Part shown: positions 7,949 to 14,422 of the stretch, in pieces | How the letters are laid out: the number at the start of each line of letters is the position of its first letter | Position numbering within the stretch: the stretch's first letter is position 1 | Assembly (NCBI GenBank): GCA_964610175.1 | Contig: CAZSVE010000062.1 | Location: forward strand, 1-17,689 | DNA: 17,689 bases | Direction: 5' to 3' | From: CAZSVE01 sp964610175 | Lineage (GTDB): Bacteria; Pseudomonadota; Gammaproteobacteria; HK1 | Translations under genes and position numbers: made by a program | The notes under the pieces: model-generated | The model's database searches: none | What the model saw: the letters and a program-made list of their open reading frames with translations, nothing else | Told to the model about the DNA's origin: nothing

Positions 7949-9706
7949 TCAACCGTCCCGCAATCCCTTGGAAGACACGCTACCGACAACCGCCAGCGCT
8001 TCCCGGACCTCTTCTCCTTTCTCCTCGATGATCGCCAGCAACTCATCCGGTGTGCGTGTATCCACCCCCAGTCGTTTATTGGGATTGCTTGCCCTCAGGT
8101 CATAGACGGCATTTTCGATACCGGTAGCCTTGGCAGTGAATTGCCTGGCTGCCCGCGTCAGTCTTTTGAGTTTGTCGCTTGCCTCCTCGATGGCGGCTGC
8201 ATCGCGTTCCACGGGCACCAGGGCACGCAGTTTTCTCAATCTTTCCTTCCAATGGGCCGCTTCCCGGCTTTTCTCCCGAGCCCGGTCATGAAATGGCCTG
8301 GCCCTCGATGCAGCCCGCTCCCTGCGAACCACCACATCCACCGTCCAGCTCGCCTTGCTTTGTGAACGCGCTGGCAGGCGTTGAAAAAAATCGCCGAAGC
8401 GCGCCAGGGTCAGGGGCCTTCGTTTGGTAACCTTGAGGTCGGAAAGGTCGTAATACCAGATTGCCTTCGTGCACTCCCCCTTGGTAAAAAAAAGCAAATT
8501 GGTCTTTACGCTCGCTCCGGCCTGGGTAAAGACCCCACCGGGCAGGCTAACCACGCACCAAAGATTGCATTCATCGAGCAACCTGCGCTTGGTCTCGACG
8601 AAGGCCTCTTCGTTGGTACGGAACAACAGCCCTTCGTCCACTACGATGCCACAGCGCCCCTTCGGTTTCAGGGTGTCCATGACGTGTTGCAAGTAGAGGA
8701 CTTGGGTAGCGCTGGTCTTGTAATCGAATCGGTTCCGGGCATCCCTGCCCTCCTTGCCGCCAAAGGGCGGATTGGTGAGTACCACGTCGAACCGATGCGG
8801 CGCGGACGCAAAGAGGTCCCCATGGATTTCCCTACCGGTGAGGGTGTTGCCGTGCCAGATATGGGGATGATCGATGCCGTGCAACACCAGGTTGGCGAGC
8901 GCAATGGGGTAGATGAGGCTTTCTTTTTCGCACCCGTAGAAGGTGCGCTCCTTCAATGTGGCGTATTGTTCGTCGGAAGCGCCGACGGCATCGATGGCCT
9001 CTTCGATGTGTTCATAACTCTGGGCGAGAAAGCCGCCAGTGCCACTACCAGGGTCATAGATCGTCTCGCCGATTCGCGGATCGATCACCCGAACCATGGC
9101 GCGAATCACCTGGCGCGGGGTAAAGAACTGACCGCCGTCGTTGTTCTTTTCCCCCATCTTCAGCAGCAGGCCCTCATAGACCTGGGAAAGACCGAAGACG
9201 TGGTCCTTATCCATGGTACGGTGACGGAAGCGGTGCACCCGATCAAGCACATCGAGAAAATTGCGCTCGGTGTCGATACCTACTTGCCGGACACCACTCA
9301 TGATCTCGCTGATTACTTTCTGACGCGCCGTAGCGTCGGGCCGCCCCTTCAGTCCCTTCAGATACGGGATCAATCCGTCATTTACGAAAGCGAACATGGC
9401 ACCGGGGGATTTCTCGTCCAATCCTTTGCGGATATCGCCGTCCGGGGCAGCCCAGTCACGCCAGCGGTAGGGCTCGTGGAGTGGCGGCGTGTAGGTCACC
9501 CCCAGGGCATCGGACTCCTCCTGCATCTCCCGATCGATGTCGTCCAATGCACATAGAAACAGTATCCAGGTCAGTTCCGGCACATATTGCACCGCGCTGG
9601 TGACATTGCCCCGGCGCATGATGTCGCAGATCGACTTCACGGCGTCGTTCACCGACTTTGGGCCGTAGAGGATTTTAGTATTGGTTGTTTTGGCCGTTCC
9701 GGGCAT
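7949..9706 (-). CDS. hsdM: Type I restriction-modification DNA methylase subunit
   Basis: 585 residues. HsdM transfers a methyl group from SAM to N6 of adenine within the sequence chosen by HsdS. An N-terminal helical bundle (1-165) is followed by the methylase domain: GGQFFTPRQVIRAMV (191-205), SAM-binding motif I DPGSGTGGF (218-226) and catalytic NPPF (312-315). The C-terminal 130 residues are charged and helical, ending near VDTRTPDELLAIIEEKGEEV, as expected for the region that contacts HsdS. I place the start at 9706 because GGGGAG lies five bases upstream; an ATG eight codons earlier is open but less well supported. No hsdR or hsdS is next to it; a half-size hsdS lies 4 kb away on the other strand. 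Downstream is a 214-base gap holding the hairpin. Confidence 0.93.
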   Translation of the reverse strand: MPGTAKTTNTKILYGPKSVNDAVKSICDIMRRGNVTSAVQYVPELTWILFLCALDDIDREMQEESDALGVTYTPPLHEPYRWRDWAAPDGDIRKGLDEKSPGAMFAFVNDGLIPYLKGLKGRPDATARQKVISEIMSGVRQVGIDTERNFLDVLDRVHRFRHRTMDKDHVFGLSQVYEGLLLKMGEKNNDGGQFFTPRQVIRAMVRVIDPRIGETIYDPGSGTGGFLAQSYEHIEEAIDAVGASDEQYATLKERTFYGCEKESLIYPIALANLVLHGIDHPHIWHGNTLTGREIHGDLFASAPHRFDVVLTNPPFGGKEGRDARNRFDYKTSATQVLYLQHVMDTLKPKGRCGIVVDEGLLFRTNEEAFVETKRRLLDECNLWCVVSLPGGVFTQAGASVKTNLLFFTKGECTKAIWYYDLSDLKVTKRRPLTLARFGDFFQRLPARSQSKASWTVDVVVRRERAASRARPFHDRAREKSREAAHWKERLRKLRALVPVERDAAAIEEASDKLKRLTRAARQFTAKATGIENAVYDLRASNPNKRLGVDTRTPDELLAIIEEKGEEVREALAVVGSVSSKGLRDG

Positions 9707-9710
9707 CGTC

Positions 9711-9717
9711 ACTCCCC
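9711..9717 (-). promoter_or_regulatory. Ribosome binding site of hsdM
   Basis: Read on the minus strand, GGGGAGT sits four to five bases before the ATG at 9706 and decides the start of HsdM as MPGTAKTT rather than the upstream MLRPRGVT. Confidence 0.65.
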
Positions 9718-9780
9718 GTGGCCGGAGCATGGGCGGTCGTGATCACTTCGAAGCAGAAATCATCTACCACAATGAAATGA

Positions 9781-9893
9781 CTGGCGAAGCTTCACTTCGA
9801 ACCAATAAAGGGTGATTCGCTCGTAGTAGAGCAAAACCGGCGTTCCGTAAAACCGACTCATTTGCGAAGATGGGCGGGAAATCAACAAAATAA
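9781..9893 (+). repeat. Dispersed intergenic repeat, copy 2
   Basis: It begins ctggcgaagcttcacttcga and ends gcgggaaatcaacaaaat. The internal block cgactcatttgcgaagatg (9854-9872) differs from copy 1 at a single base in this block. It occupies most of the gap between the maf 3' end and the hsdM start, so it may contain the hsdM promoter on the minus strand. Confidence 0.85.
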
Positions 9894-9920
9894 TCCGGGA
9901 ATGAACGACCCGGGCGTCGT

Positions 9921-10547
9921 TCACGAGAATGCACCAAGGGTATCCTGCGGTTTCAACGACTCGCCGAGGACATCCACTCCCTGCCCTTGGAGCATGGTTA
10001 CCAAACGGATCAGGGGCAATCCCACGAGTGCCGTCGGGTCATCGCCCTCCATACGCTGGAAAAGCGCGACGCCCAAGTGTTCGGACTTGAAGCCACCGGC
10101 ACAGTCGAAGGGCCTCTCCCGGTCGACATAATTTTCTATCTGGGCCCGAGTAAGTCCTCGGAATACCACGGAAAACGGAATTACATCGCTTTCGGCCCGG
10201 TGAGTACGGGTATTCAGCAGGCAAAGCCCGGTCAGGAATGTAACTCGCCTACCCGCCGCGCGACACAATTGCCCGATGTTGGCCGCTCGGTTCCCGGGTT
10301 TCCCCAAAACGTCTCCATCCAGCACCGCCACCTGATCGGAACCGATGATCAAGGCGTCCGGGTGATGCAACTGAATGGATCCGGCCTTGGCCTCGGAAAG
10401 ACGGCGCACCAATCGTCCCGGGGATTCCCCAGGCAACGGGTGCTCGTCGGTCGTCGGGGATTCGGTCTCGAACGGGATATTCAAACGACAGAGAAGATCG
10501 CGCCGATACACGGATGTAGAGGCCAGAATAATGCGTTGTCTGTCCAT
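9921..10547 (-). CDS. maf: Maf-family pyrophosphatase, YceF (m7GTP) type
   Basis: 208 residues. Maf proteins are house-cleaning nucleotide pyrophosphatases; the YceF subgroup hydrolyses 7-methyl-GTP to the monophosphate. Seen: the phosphate-binding N-terminus IILASTSVYRRDLL (6-19), the metal-binding region ALIIGSDQVAVLDGDVLGKP, then VTFLTGLCLLN, and the C-terminal FDCAGGFKSEHLGVALFQRM leading to DPTALVGLPLIRL. The SDQ and CAGGFKSE signatures match YceF rather than the dTTP/UTP type (YhdE). I use the ATG at 10547 because family members start at this strand; the frame remains open upstream to 10820 but that part is repeat and tandem-duplicated sequence. No good ribosome site is visible. It is not beside rpmF/plsX as in enterics. 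Confidence 0.93.
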   Translation of the reverse strand: MDRQRIILASTSVYRRDLLCRLNIPFETESPTTDEHPLPGESPGRLVRRLSEAKAGSIQLHHPDALIIGSDQVAVLDGDVLGKPGNRAANIGQLCRAAGRRVTFLTGLCLLNTRTHRAESDVIPFSVVFRGLTRAQIENYVDRERPFDCAGGFKSEHLGVALFQRMEGDDPTALVGLPLIRLVTMLQGQGVDVLGESLKPQDTLGAFS

Positions 10548-10578
10548 TGGGGAATGTGTCGAAGTTCGATGAATACGC

Positions 10579-10690
10579 CTAGCGAAGCTTTGCCTCGAAC
10601 CGACAAAGCATGATTGAGTGTTGATAAGGCGAAATCGGTACCTTAGTAAAACTTGATCCAATTGTGAAGCCGAGCGGGAAATAATAACGA
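10579..10690 (+). repeat. Dispersed intergenic repeat, copy 3
   Basis: It begins ctagcgaagctttgcctcga and ends cgagcgggaaataataacga. The left part is closest to copy 4 (shared ctagcgaagc, cctcgaaccga, aagcat). It starts 32 bases upstream of the maf start codon. Confidence 0.82.
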
Positions 10691-10708
10691 TTACGATGCA
10701 CCTACATG

Positions 10709-10744
10709 ATCCTCGACCCCAGCAATATCCTCGACCCCAGCAAT
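10709..10744 (+). repeat. Perfect 18-bp tandem duplication
   Basis: The unit atcctcgaccccagcaat occurs twice in direct tandem (10709-10726 and 10727-10744). It is probably a replication-slippage duplication in non-coding DNA. Confidence 0.9.
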
Positions 10745-10953
10745 GACCGCAACCGAAGATGGCCGCGATCCAAGGATGGCAACCGAAACCATGCGGAACA
10801 GCCACCCGATTCCTTAGCATTCGGTTGCGGCGAGCTATAGAGACGGAAAGGCTCGATGCTTTGCTTCGACCAAAATGGTTCCCGCAGGGGAAAACAAAGG
10901 ATCAAGAAATAGAAGAGGTGGCGTGATTTATGATCGACATGTAAACGAAATTA

Positions 10954-10986
10954 TTGACAAACCCGCTGAATCCCGCTTAGGGCGGG
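10954..10986 (+). promoter_or_regulatory. Possible promoter/operator of the toxin-antitoxin operon
   Basis: TTGACA at 10954-10959 is a perfect -35 hexamer, and a palindrome CCCGC-ttagg-GCGGG (10972-10986) lies where the -10 region would fall. No good -10 hexamer is present. Phd antitoxins usually autorepress from palindromes near the promoter, so the site would fit an operator, but this is weak evidence. Confidence 0.3.
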
Positions 10987-11074
10987 CATTTCTTACCAAT
11001 CGGGTCAGAAAAAGGAATCACAATGCAGGTATCTATTCGAGAATTCAAGGGCCATTTATCCCAATACCTTAACC

Positions 11075-11252
11075 CGGCAAAGCCGGAACCAAAATTCCAT
11101 CGCATGGATAAAGGATATGTCATCTCGACCGGAGGGAGAGATCTTGTGCATTTGGAATTTTTCAAGCCAGAAGATTTCTCGCTACGCTCGAAATGACAGA
11201 TTAAAAATTTTTCGATCGTTTTGTTCAAGATCTTCCGGGTAACTGATTAACC
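11075..11252 (+). mobile_element. Small insertion in the antitoxin with 6-bp target duplication
   Basis: TTAACC occurs at both edges (11069-11074 and 11247-11252), and deleting the intervening 172 bases plus one copy restores the antitoxin frame exactly. The insert encodes nothing and contains an imperfect 28-bp inverted repeat (11118-11145 against 11171-11198). Its outer ends show no clear terminal inverted repeats. It behaves like a non-autonomous miniature element. Confidence 0.75.
11118..11198. repeat. 81-bp palindromic repeat inside the insertion
   Basis: The left arm tgtcatctcgaccggaggga (first 20 of 28) pairs imperfectly with the right arm gctacgctcgaaatgaca (last 18 of 28). The centre is about 25 bases. 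The right-arm motif (ttctcgctacgctcgaaatg) resembles a palindromic repeat that I recall as scattered through many bacterial genomes. Confidence 0.7.
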
Positions 11253-11461
11253 AGGCGCGAAACGGTCAGACCCTTGAAGTTACTTCGCATCGCAAGGCCG
11301 TGGCGCGAATTATCGGCATACCCGCTGCACCCAATGACGGCCTTACCCACCTGCTGGCCAGTGGCGCGGGCTACCTGGGCAGGCGGAAAACCCACCGGTG
11401 CCAACTTGCGCCTTACTCCGAAAGGAACACCCGTCTCGCAAATGGTCGTGGAAGATCGCAA

Positions 11462-11887
11462 TTGATACTCTACTGCGATACCTCCGCTCTACTCGAACTG
11501 TACATCCAAGGGACCCACAGCGACCTCATCGAGACACAGATCGATGAAGCGGATGCTGTCGCCGTATGCCGCATCGCCTGGGCCGAAGCACACGCCGCAT
11601 TGGCCCGCCGCGCCAGGGAAGTACCAGAAGACCGACTCGTCATCGAAACCGCCAAGACTACCCTGAGATCGGACTGGCCGCGTTATGTCGTATTGGAAAT
11701 AAGCCAGACCGTGGTGGAACGTGCTGGAGAATACGCCGACATCTTTGCCCTGCGCGGCTATGACAGTGTACAACTGGCGACAGCATTCGAAATACGGCGA
11801 CTCTCTCGAGCCACGATTCACTTTGCCTGTTTCGATGTGCGCCTGAACAAGGCCGCACGGGTATTGGGGATGCAGACGATTCCCTAG
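11462..11887 (+). CDS. PIN-domain toxin (VapC-like ribonuclease)
   Basis: 141 residues, normal length for a stand-alone PIN toxin, a metal-dependent RNase. The four acidic residues expected at the active site are present: Asp6 in YCDTSALL, Glu42 in AWAEAHAAL, Asp101 in YDSVQLATA and Asp125 in ACFDVRL. The start is TTG 11462, overlapping the antitoxin TGA (TTGA), which implies translational coupling. A longer in-frame ORF from 11300 is just shifted antitoxin sequence. The stop TAG lies inside repeat copy 4. Because the antitoxin is broken, the toxin is either poorly translated, counteracted by another antitoxin, or harbours a change that I cannot see. Confidence 0.88.
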   Translation: MILYCDTSALLELYIQGTHSDLIETQIDEADAVAVCRIAWAEAHAALARRAREVPEDRLVIETAKTTLRSDWPRYVVLEISQTVVERAGEYADIFALRGYDSVQLATAFEIRRLSRATIHFACFDVRLNKAARVLGMQTIP

Positions 11888-11998
11888 CGAAGCCTCGCCT
11901 CGAACCGATGAAGCATCGATTTGGTATTCGTAGAGAAAGCCAACGTCTTGTAAAACCTGACTCACTCGGGAATACCGAGCGGGAAGTAAACAAATCAA
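11884..11998 (+). repeat. Dispersed intergenic repeat, copy 4
   Basis: It begins ctagcgaagcctcgcctcga, continues ccgatgaagcatcgattt, and ends cgagcgggaagtaaacaaat. The TAG in its first bases (11885-11887) is the stop codon of the PIN gene, so the copy abuts or slightly overlaps the coding sequence. It ends 71 bases before the kinase start. Confidence 0.85.
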
Positions 11999-12069
11999 CG
12001 GACTGTCCTCCCCCTCCCCTACTTACTTCGACGAAAAAGCCAAGACAAAAACATTCTTGGCGCAATACC

Positions 12070-12969
12070 ATGTTTCCCATAATTACCCCTGACGACAGCG
12101 TTTCCGAATCTCACGAGCAGCTGGGCACCAAGGAAAAGTACTGGCTGCGTATCGACGACCAATTACATCTCTTCAAGATAGGTCGACCCGGCACGGGAGA
12201 AAATTGGGCGGAAAAGATTGCCGCTGAACTGGCCGGATTGCTCGGGCTGCCCCATGCCCATTACGACCTTGCCACCTGGCGGGGGGAAAAGGGCGTATTA
12301 ACACCCTCTATCCAGCCGAAGGGTGGTTTGTTGGTACTGGGTAACGAGTCGCTGGCTGCTGTTTACGCCGATTATCCGAAACATAAGGTAAGACACGTGC
12401 GGGATCACACCTTGGGTCGAATCCACGCTCTGTTGATTGATCGCAAAATCGGCTTTCCGGACCGGCAGCCACCCGATGACGAGATTGCCACCGCTTATGA
12501 CCTTTTTCTGGGTTATCTGTTGTTGGACGCATGGATCGCCAACCAGGATCGCCACCACGAGAACTGGGGACTGATCCGAGATAGAGAACGGATCTACCTC
12601 GCCCCCACCTTCGACCATGCCGCTTCCATGGGACAAAACGAAACCGACACTACACGCCAGGATCGACTGAGCACCAAGGACCGAGGACGGCATATCAGCA
12701 CCTACATAAAAAAGGCACGCTCGGCCATCTACGAAAACAAAACCGACAAAAGCCCTTTGCCGACTTCGGATCTGTTCCGAAAGGCAGCGGCCAAATCTCC
12801 CGAGGCGGCCCGAATATGGCTGGATCGACTGCAACAAATCTCGCAAAATAGCTGTCTGGGCCTCTTCGAACAGCTATCCCCCGAGACGATAACGCCGTCG
12901 GCAAAACAATTCGCCCTGACCCTGCTGGCATTGAACCAAGAACGTCTGTTGGAGCACATCAACCCATGA
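12070..12969 (+). CDS. HipA-like (HipT-type) serine/threonine kinase
   Basis: 299 residues. It has the HipA kinase fold only: LFKIGRPGTGENWAEKIAAE (34-53) holds the ATP-binding Lys36 and a nucleotide loop; catalytic NQDRHHENWG (158-167) gives Asp160 and Asn165; and the metal-binding Asp182 is in PTFDHAASMG. HipA-family kinases phosphorylate translation components (for example glutamyl- or tryptophanyl-tRNA synthetase) and act as toxins. The usual N-terminal subdomain of HipA (about 100 residues) is missing, as in HipT of the tripartite HipBST systems, where the separate protein HipS supplies it. I choose ATG 12070, since HipT-like proteins begin shortly before LGTKEKYW; the frame upstream runs into repeat copy 4. 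Its TGA overlaps the next start (ATGA). No HipB-like HTH gene is nearby. Confidence 0.85.
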   Translation: MFPIITPDDSVSESHEQLGTKEKYWLRIDDQLHLFKIGRPGTGENWAEKIAAELAGLLGLPHAHYDLATWRGEKGVLTPSIQPKGGLLVLGNESLAAVYADYPKHKVRHVRDHTLGRIHALLIDRKIGFPDRQPPDDEIATAYDLFLGYLLLDAWIANQDRHHENWGLIRDRERIYLAPTFDHAASMGQNETDTTRQDRLSTKDRGRHISTYIKKARSAIYENKTDKSPLPTSDLFRKAAAKSPEAARIWLDRLQQISQNSCLGLFEQLSPETITPSAKQFALTLLALNQERLLEHINP

Positions 12970-13703
12970 ATACCTTGTATCTCGCCGCGCAACATCCGGA
13001 TACGCGTCGCTGGTATACCGTCGGACGCCTCACCAGAGAAAACGGACACTATCTCTTCGGTTACACGCAAGGCGCAATAAAATTCCCCGACTTCGGCTAT
13101 CTGGGACGGATGAAGGATATGTCTCGGATCTATTATTCCACTCAACTCTTTCCCACCTTTGCCAATCGTCTCCTGAATAAATCCCGGCCGGAGTATCCCG
13201 ATTATCTCGCCTGGATGGGCCTGAACGAGACAGCCAGCGACATGGAATTGCTGGCCCGTTCCGGTGGGCAGCGTGCCACCGATTGGTTTTGCGTCTACCC
13301 GGAAGTGGAACCCAATAAGCAAGGAGAAGCGGTGCTCTATTTCTTCAGTCATGGGGTACGGCATCTCGATAGCACCGGGCAAGAGGCCATCCGACATCTA
13401 AAAACGGGTGATCCCCTGCAATCGATAGCCGAAGACGACAACCCCCACGATCCCCGTGCCCTATTGTTGGAAACCGCCCAATCGGTTCCGGTTGGCTACT
13501 GCCCCCGTTATCTCAACAGGGGGCTACGCTCCATCCAGGACCGGGACCGAACCCTGCTTCGAGTCGAGGTGGAGCGAGCCAATCCCGATGCCCCACTGCA
13601 ATTCCAGCTCCTGTGCAAGGCAGTATTCGCACTCCCCGAGGGCCTCGATCTCTATGCCACGGAGGAGCACCAACCACTAGCGCAAGAGATAACGGCGGGG
13701 TGA
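12966..13703 (+). CDS. HIRAN-domain protein with HipS-like N-terminus
   Basis: 245 residues. The C-terminal half (about 122-215) is a HIRAN domain: LYFFSHGVRHL, then GDPLQSIAEDDNPHDPRALL and VPVGYCPRYLNRGL. HIRAN domains bind DNA ends or single-stranded 3' termini in HLTF, and in bacteria often accompany restriction or nuclease genes. The N-terminal half (RRWYTVGRLTRENGHYLFGY, 14-33, then LFPTFANRLLN, 61-71) resembles the HipA N-terminal subdomain 1 that forms HipS in HipBST; this is a judgement by eye. The start ATG 12966 overlaps the kinase stop by four bases, and its own TGA overlaps the GTG start of hsdS by three. A split kinase/regulator pair, with the regulator carrying a DNA-binding HIRAN domain, is the likely arrangement. 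Confidence 0.8.
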   Translation: MNTLYLAAQHPDTRRWYTVGRLTRENGHYLFGYTQGAIKFPDFGYLGRMKDMSRIYYSTQLFPTFANRLLNKSRPEYPDYLAWMGLNETASDMELLARSGGQRATDWFCVYPEVEPNKQGEAVLYFFSHGVRHLDSTGQEAIRHLKTGDPLQSIAEDDNPHDPRALLLETAQSVPVGYCPRYLNRGLRSIQDRDRTLLRVEVERANPDAPLQFQLLCKAVFALPEGLDLYATEEHQPLAQEITAG

Positions 13704-14317
13704 GCCAAGAAAAGGGAAAGGGACTACCAACGGTATGGCGGATAGAGAAGCTTGGCGATGTTTGTGACTTTCTCGACTCCCGAAGGGTTCCGCTGAACGA
13801 AGCCGAAAGGGCCAAACGAATCGCAGGGAAAAAGCCATCGGAGTTATACCCGTATTACGGAGCCAATGGCCAGATTGGATGGATCGACGGCTACTTATTC
13901 GATGAGCCACTGGTTCTCCTTGCCGAAGATGGCGGTTTCTTCGGCTCGCCTTCGAGATCGATTGCCTACACCATTTCGGGCAAGACATGGGTAAACAACC
14001 ATGCCCACGTGCTGAGGCCGAAAGACGGCATCGACATCCATTTTCTTGCCTTCGCCCTCTCCATTCGCCCAGATGTCGGGGATATGGTAATGGGAAATAC
14101 GCGACCAAAGCTCAATCAGCGAATCGCAAAGGAGATTCCCGTTCCCTTCCCATCCCTTTCCGAACAAAAGCGCATCGCCGCTATCCTTGCCGAACAACTG
14201 GCCGCCGTGGAACGGGCGCGCAAAGCGGCACAGGAGCAGCTGAATGAAATCGAAAATCTCCCTGCTTCCCTTCTCCGTCAGGCCTTCTCGGGATCGCCAT
14301 TGGAAATGCACGAATGA
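13700..14317 (+). CDS. hsdS: Half-length type I specificity subunit (one TRD)
   Basis: 205 residues against about 400-450 for normal HsdS. It has a single target recognition domain (about 10-155: WRIEKLGDVCDFLDSRRVPL, YYGANGQIGWIDGYLFDE, then MGNTRPKLNQRIAKEIPVPF) followed by one conserved coiled-coil spacer (SEQKRIAAILAEQLAAVERA through SLLRQAFSG). Half-subunits can dimerise to recognise a bipartite palindromic site. The GTG at 13700 overlaps the stop of the HIRAN gene; the frame stays open back to 13613, but only within that gene. No second TRD follows: after the stop there are about 105 bases before the convergent uvrC. The methylase it should join is encoded 4 kb away on the other strand. 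Confidence 0.88.
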   Translation: MSQEKGKGLPTVWRIEKLGDVCDFLDSRRVPLNEAERAKRIAGKKPSELYPYYGANGQIGWIDGYLFDEPLVLLAEDGGFFGSPSRSIAYTISGKTWVNNHAHVLRPKDGIDIHFLAFALSIRPDVGDMVMGNTRPKLNQRIAKEIPVPFPSLSEQKRIAAILAEQLAAVERARKAAQEQLNEIENLPASLLRQAFSGSPLEMHE

Positions 14318-14422
14318 AACCTCGTTTACAAGCTCGTGACCAAGCAGGCCAAGGAGATACCGAGAAAGGGCGCGAAAACGCTGACGAATAACGCTACCTT
14401 GATTATCTTCCTTCCATGGATA

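Larger units (their letters stand above)
10548..11022. other. 475-base gene-free region between maf and the toxin-antitoxin pair
   Basis: It separates the divergent maf and phd starts. I find no credible gene. It holds dispersed repeat copy 3 (10579-10690), an 18-bp tandem duplication (10709-10744) and a TTGACA-like box with a short GC palindrome near the antitoxin start. Open frames crossing it are composed of repeat sequence. Confidence 0.7.
11023..11465 (+). pseudogene. Phd/YefM-type antitoxin, broken by an insertion and a frameshift
   Basis: ATG 11023, preceded by AAAGGA six bases upstream, begins MQVSIREFKGHLSQYLN, the classic DNA-binding N-terminus of Phd antitoxins. The frame is then interrupted at 11075. 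If 11075-11252 is removed, leaving one copy of TTAACC, the reading frame resumes perfectly as QARNGQTLEVTSHRKAVARI. Further on, near the GGG at 11368-11370, one extra base shifts the frame; the family-like C-terminus WAGGKPTGANLRLTPKGTPV, ending at the TGA 11463-11465, is found in the +1 frame. That stop overlaps the toxin's TTG start. The antitoxin is therefore doubly disabled, while the toxin downstream is intact. The Phd plus PIN pairing is a standard type II system. Confidence 0.85.

Noticed and set aside
8381..9556. 391-codon open frame on + strand opposite hsdM
   Set aside because: It is antisense to the conserved methylase motifs; no ribosome site and no recognisable domain.
10548..10820. 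91-residue N-terminal extension of Maf
   Set aside because: It is composed of repeat copy 3 and the 18-bp tandem duplication read as protein; Maf family members begin at the IILAST strand.
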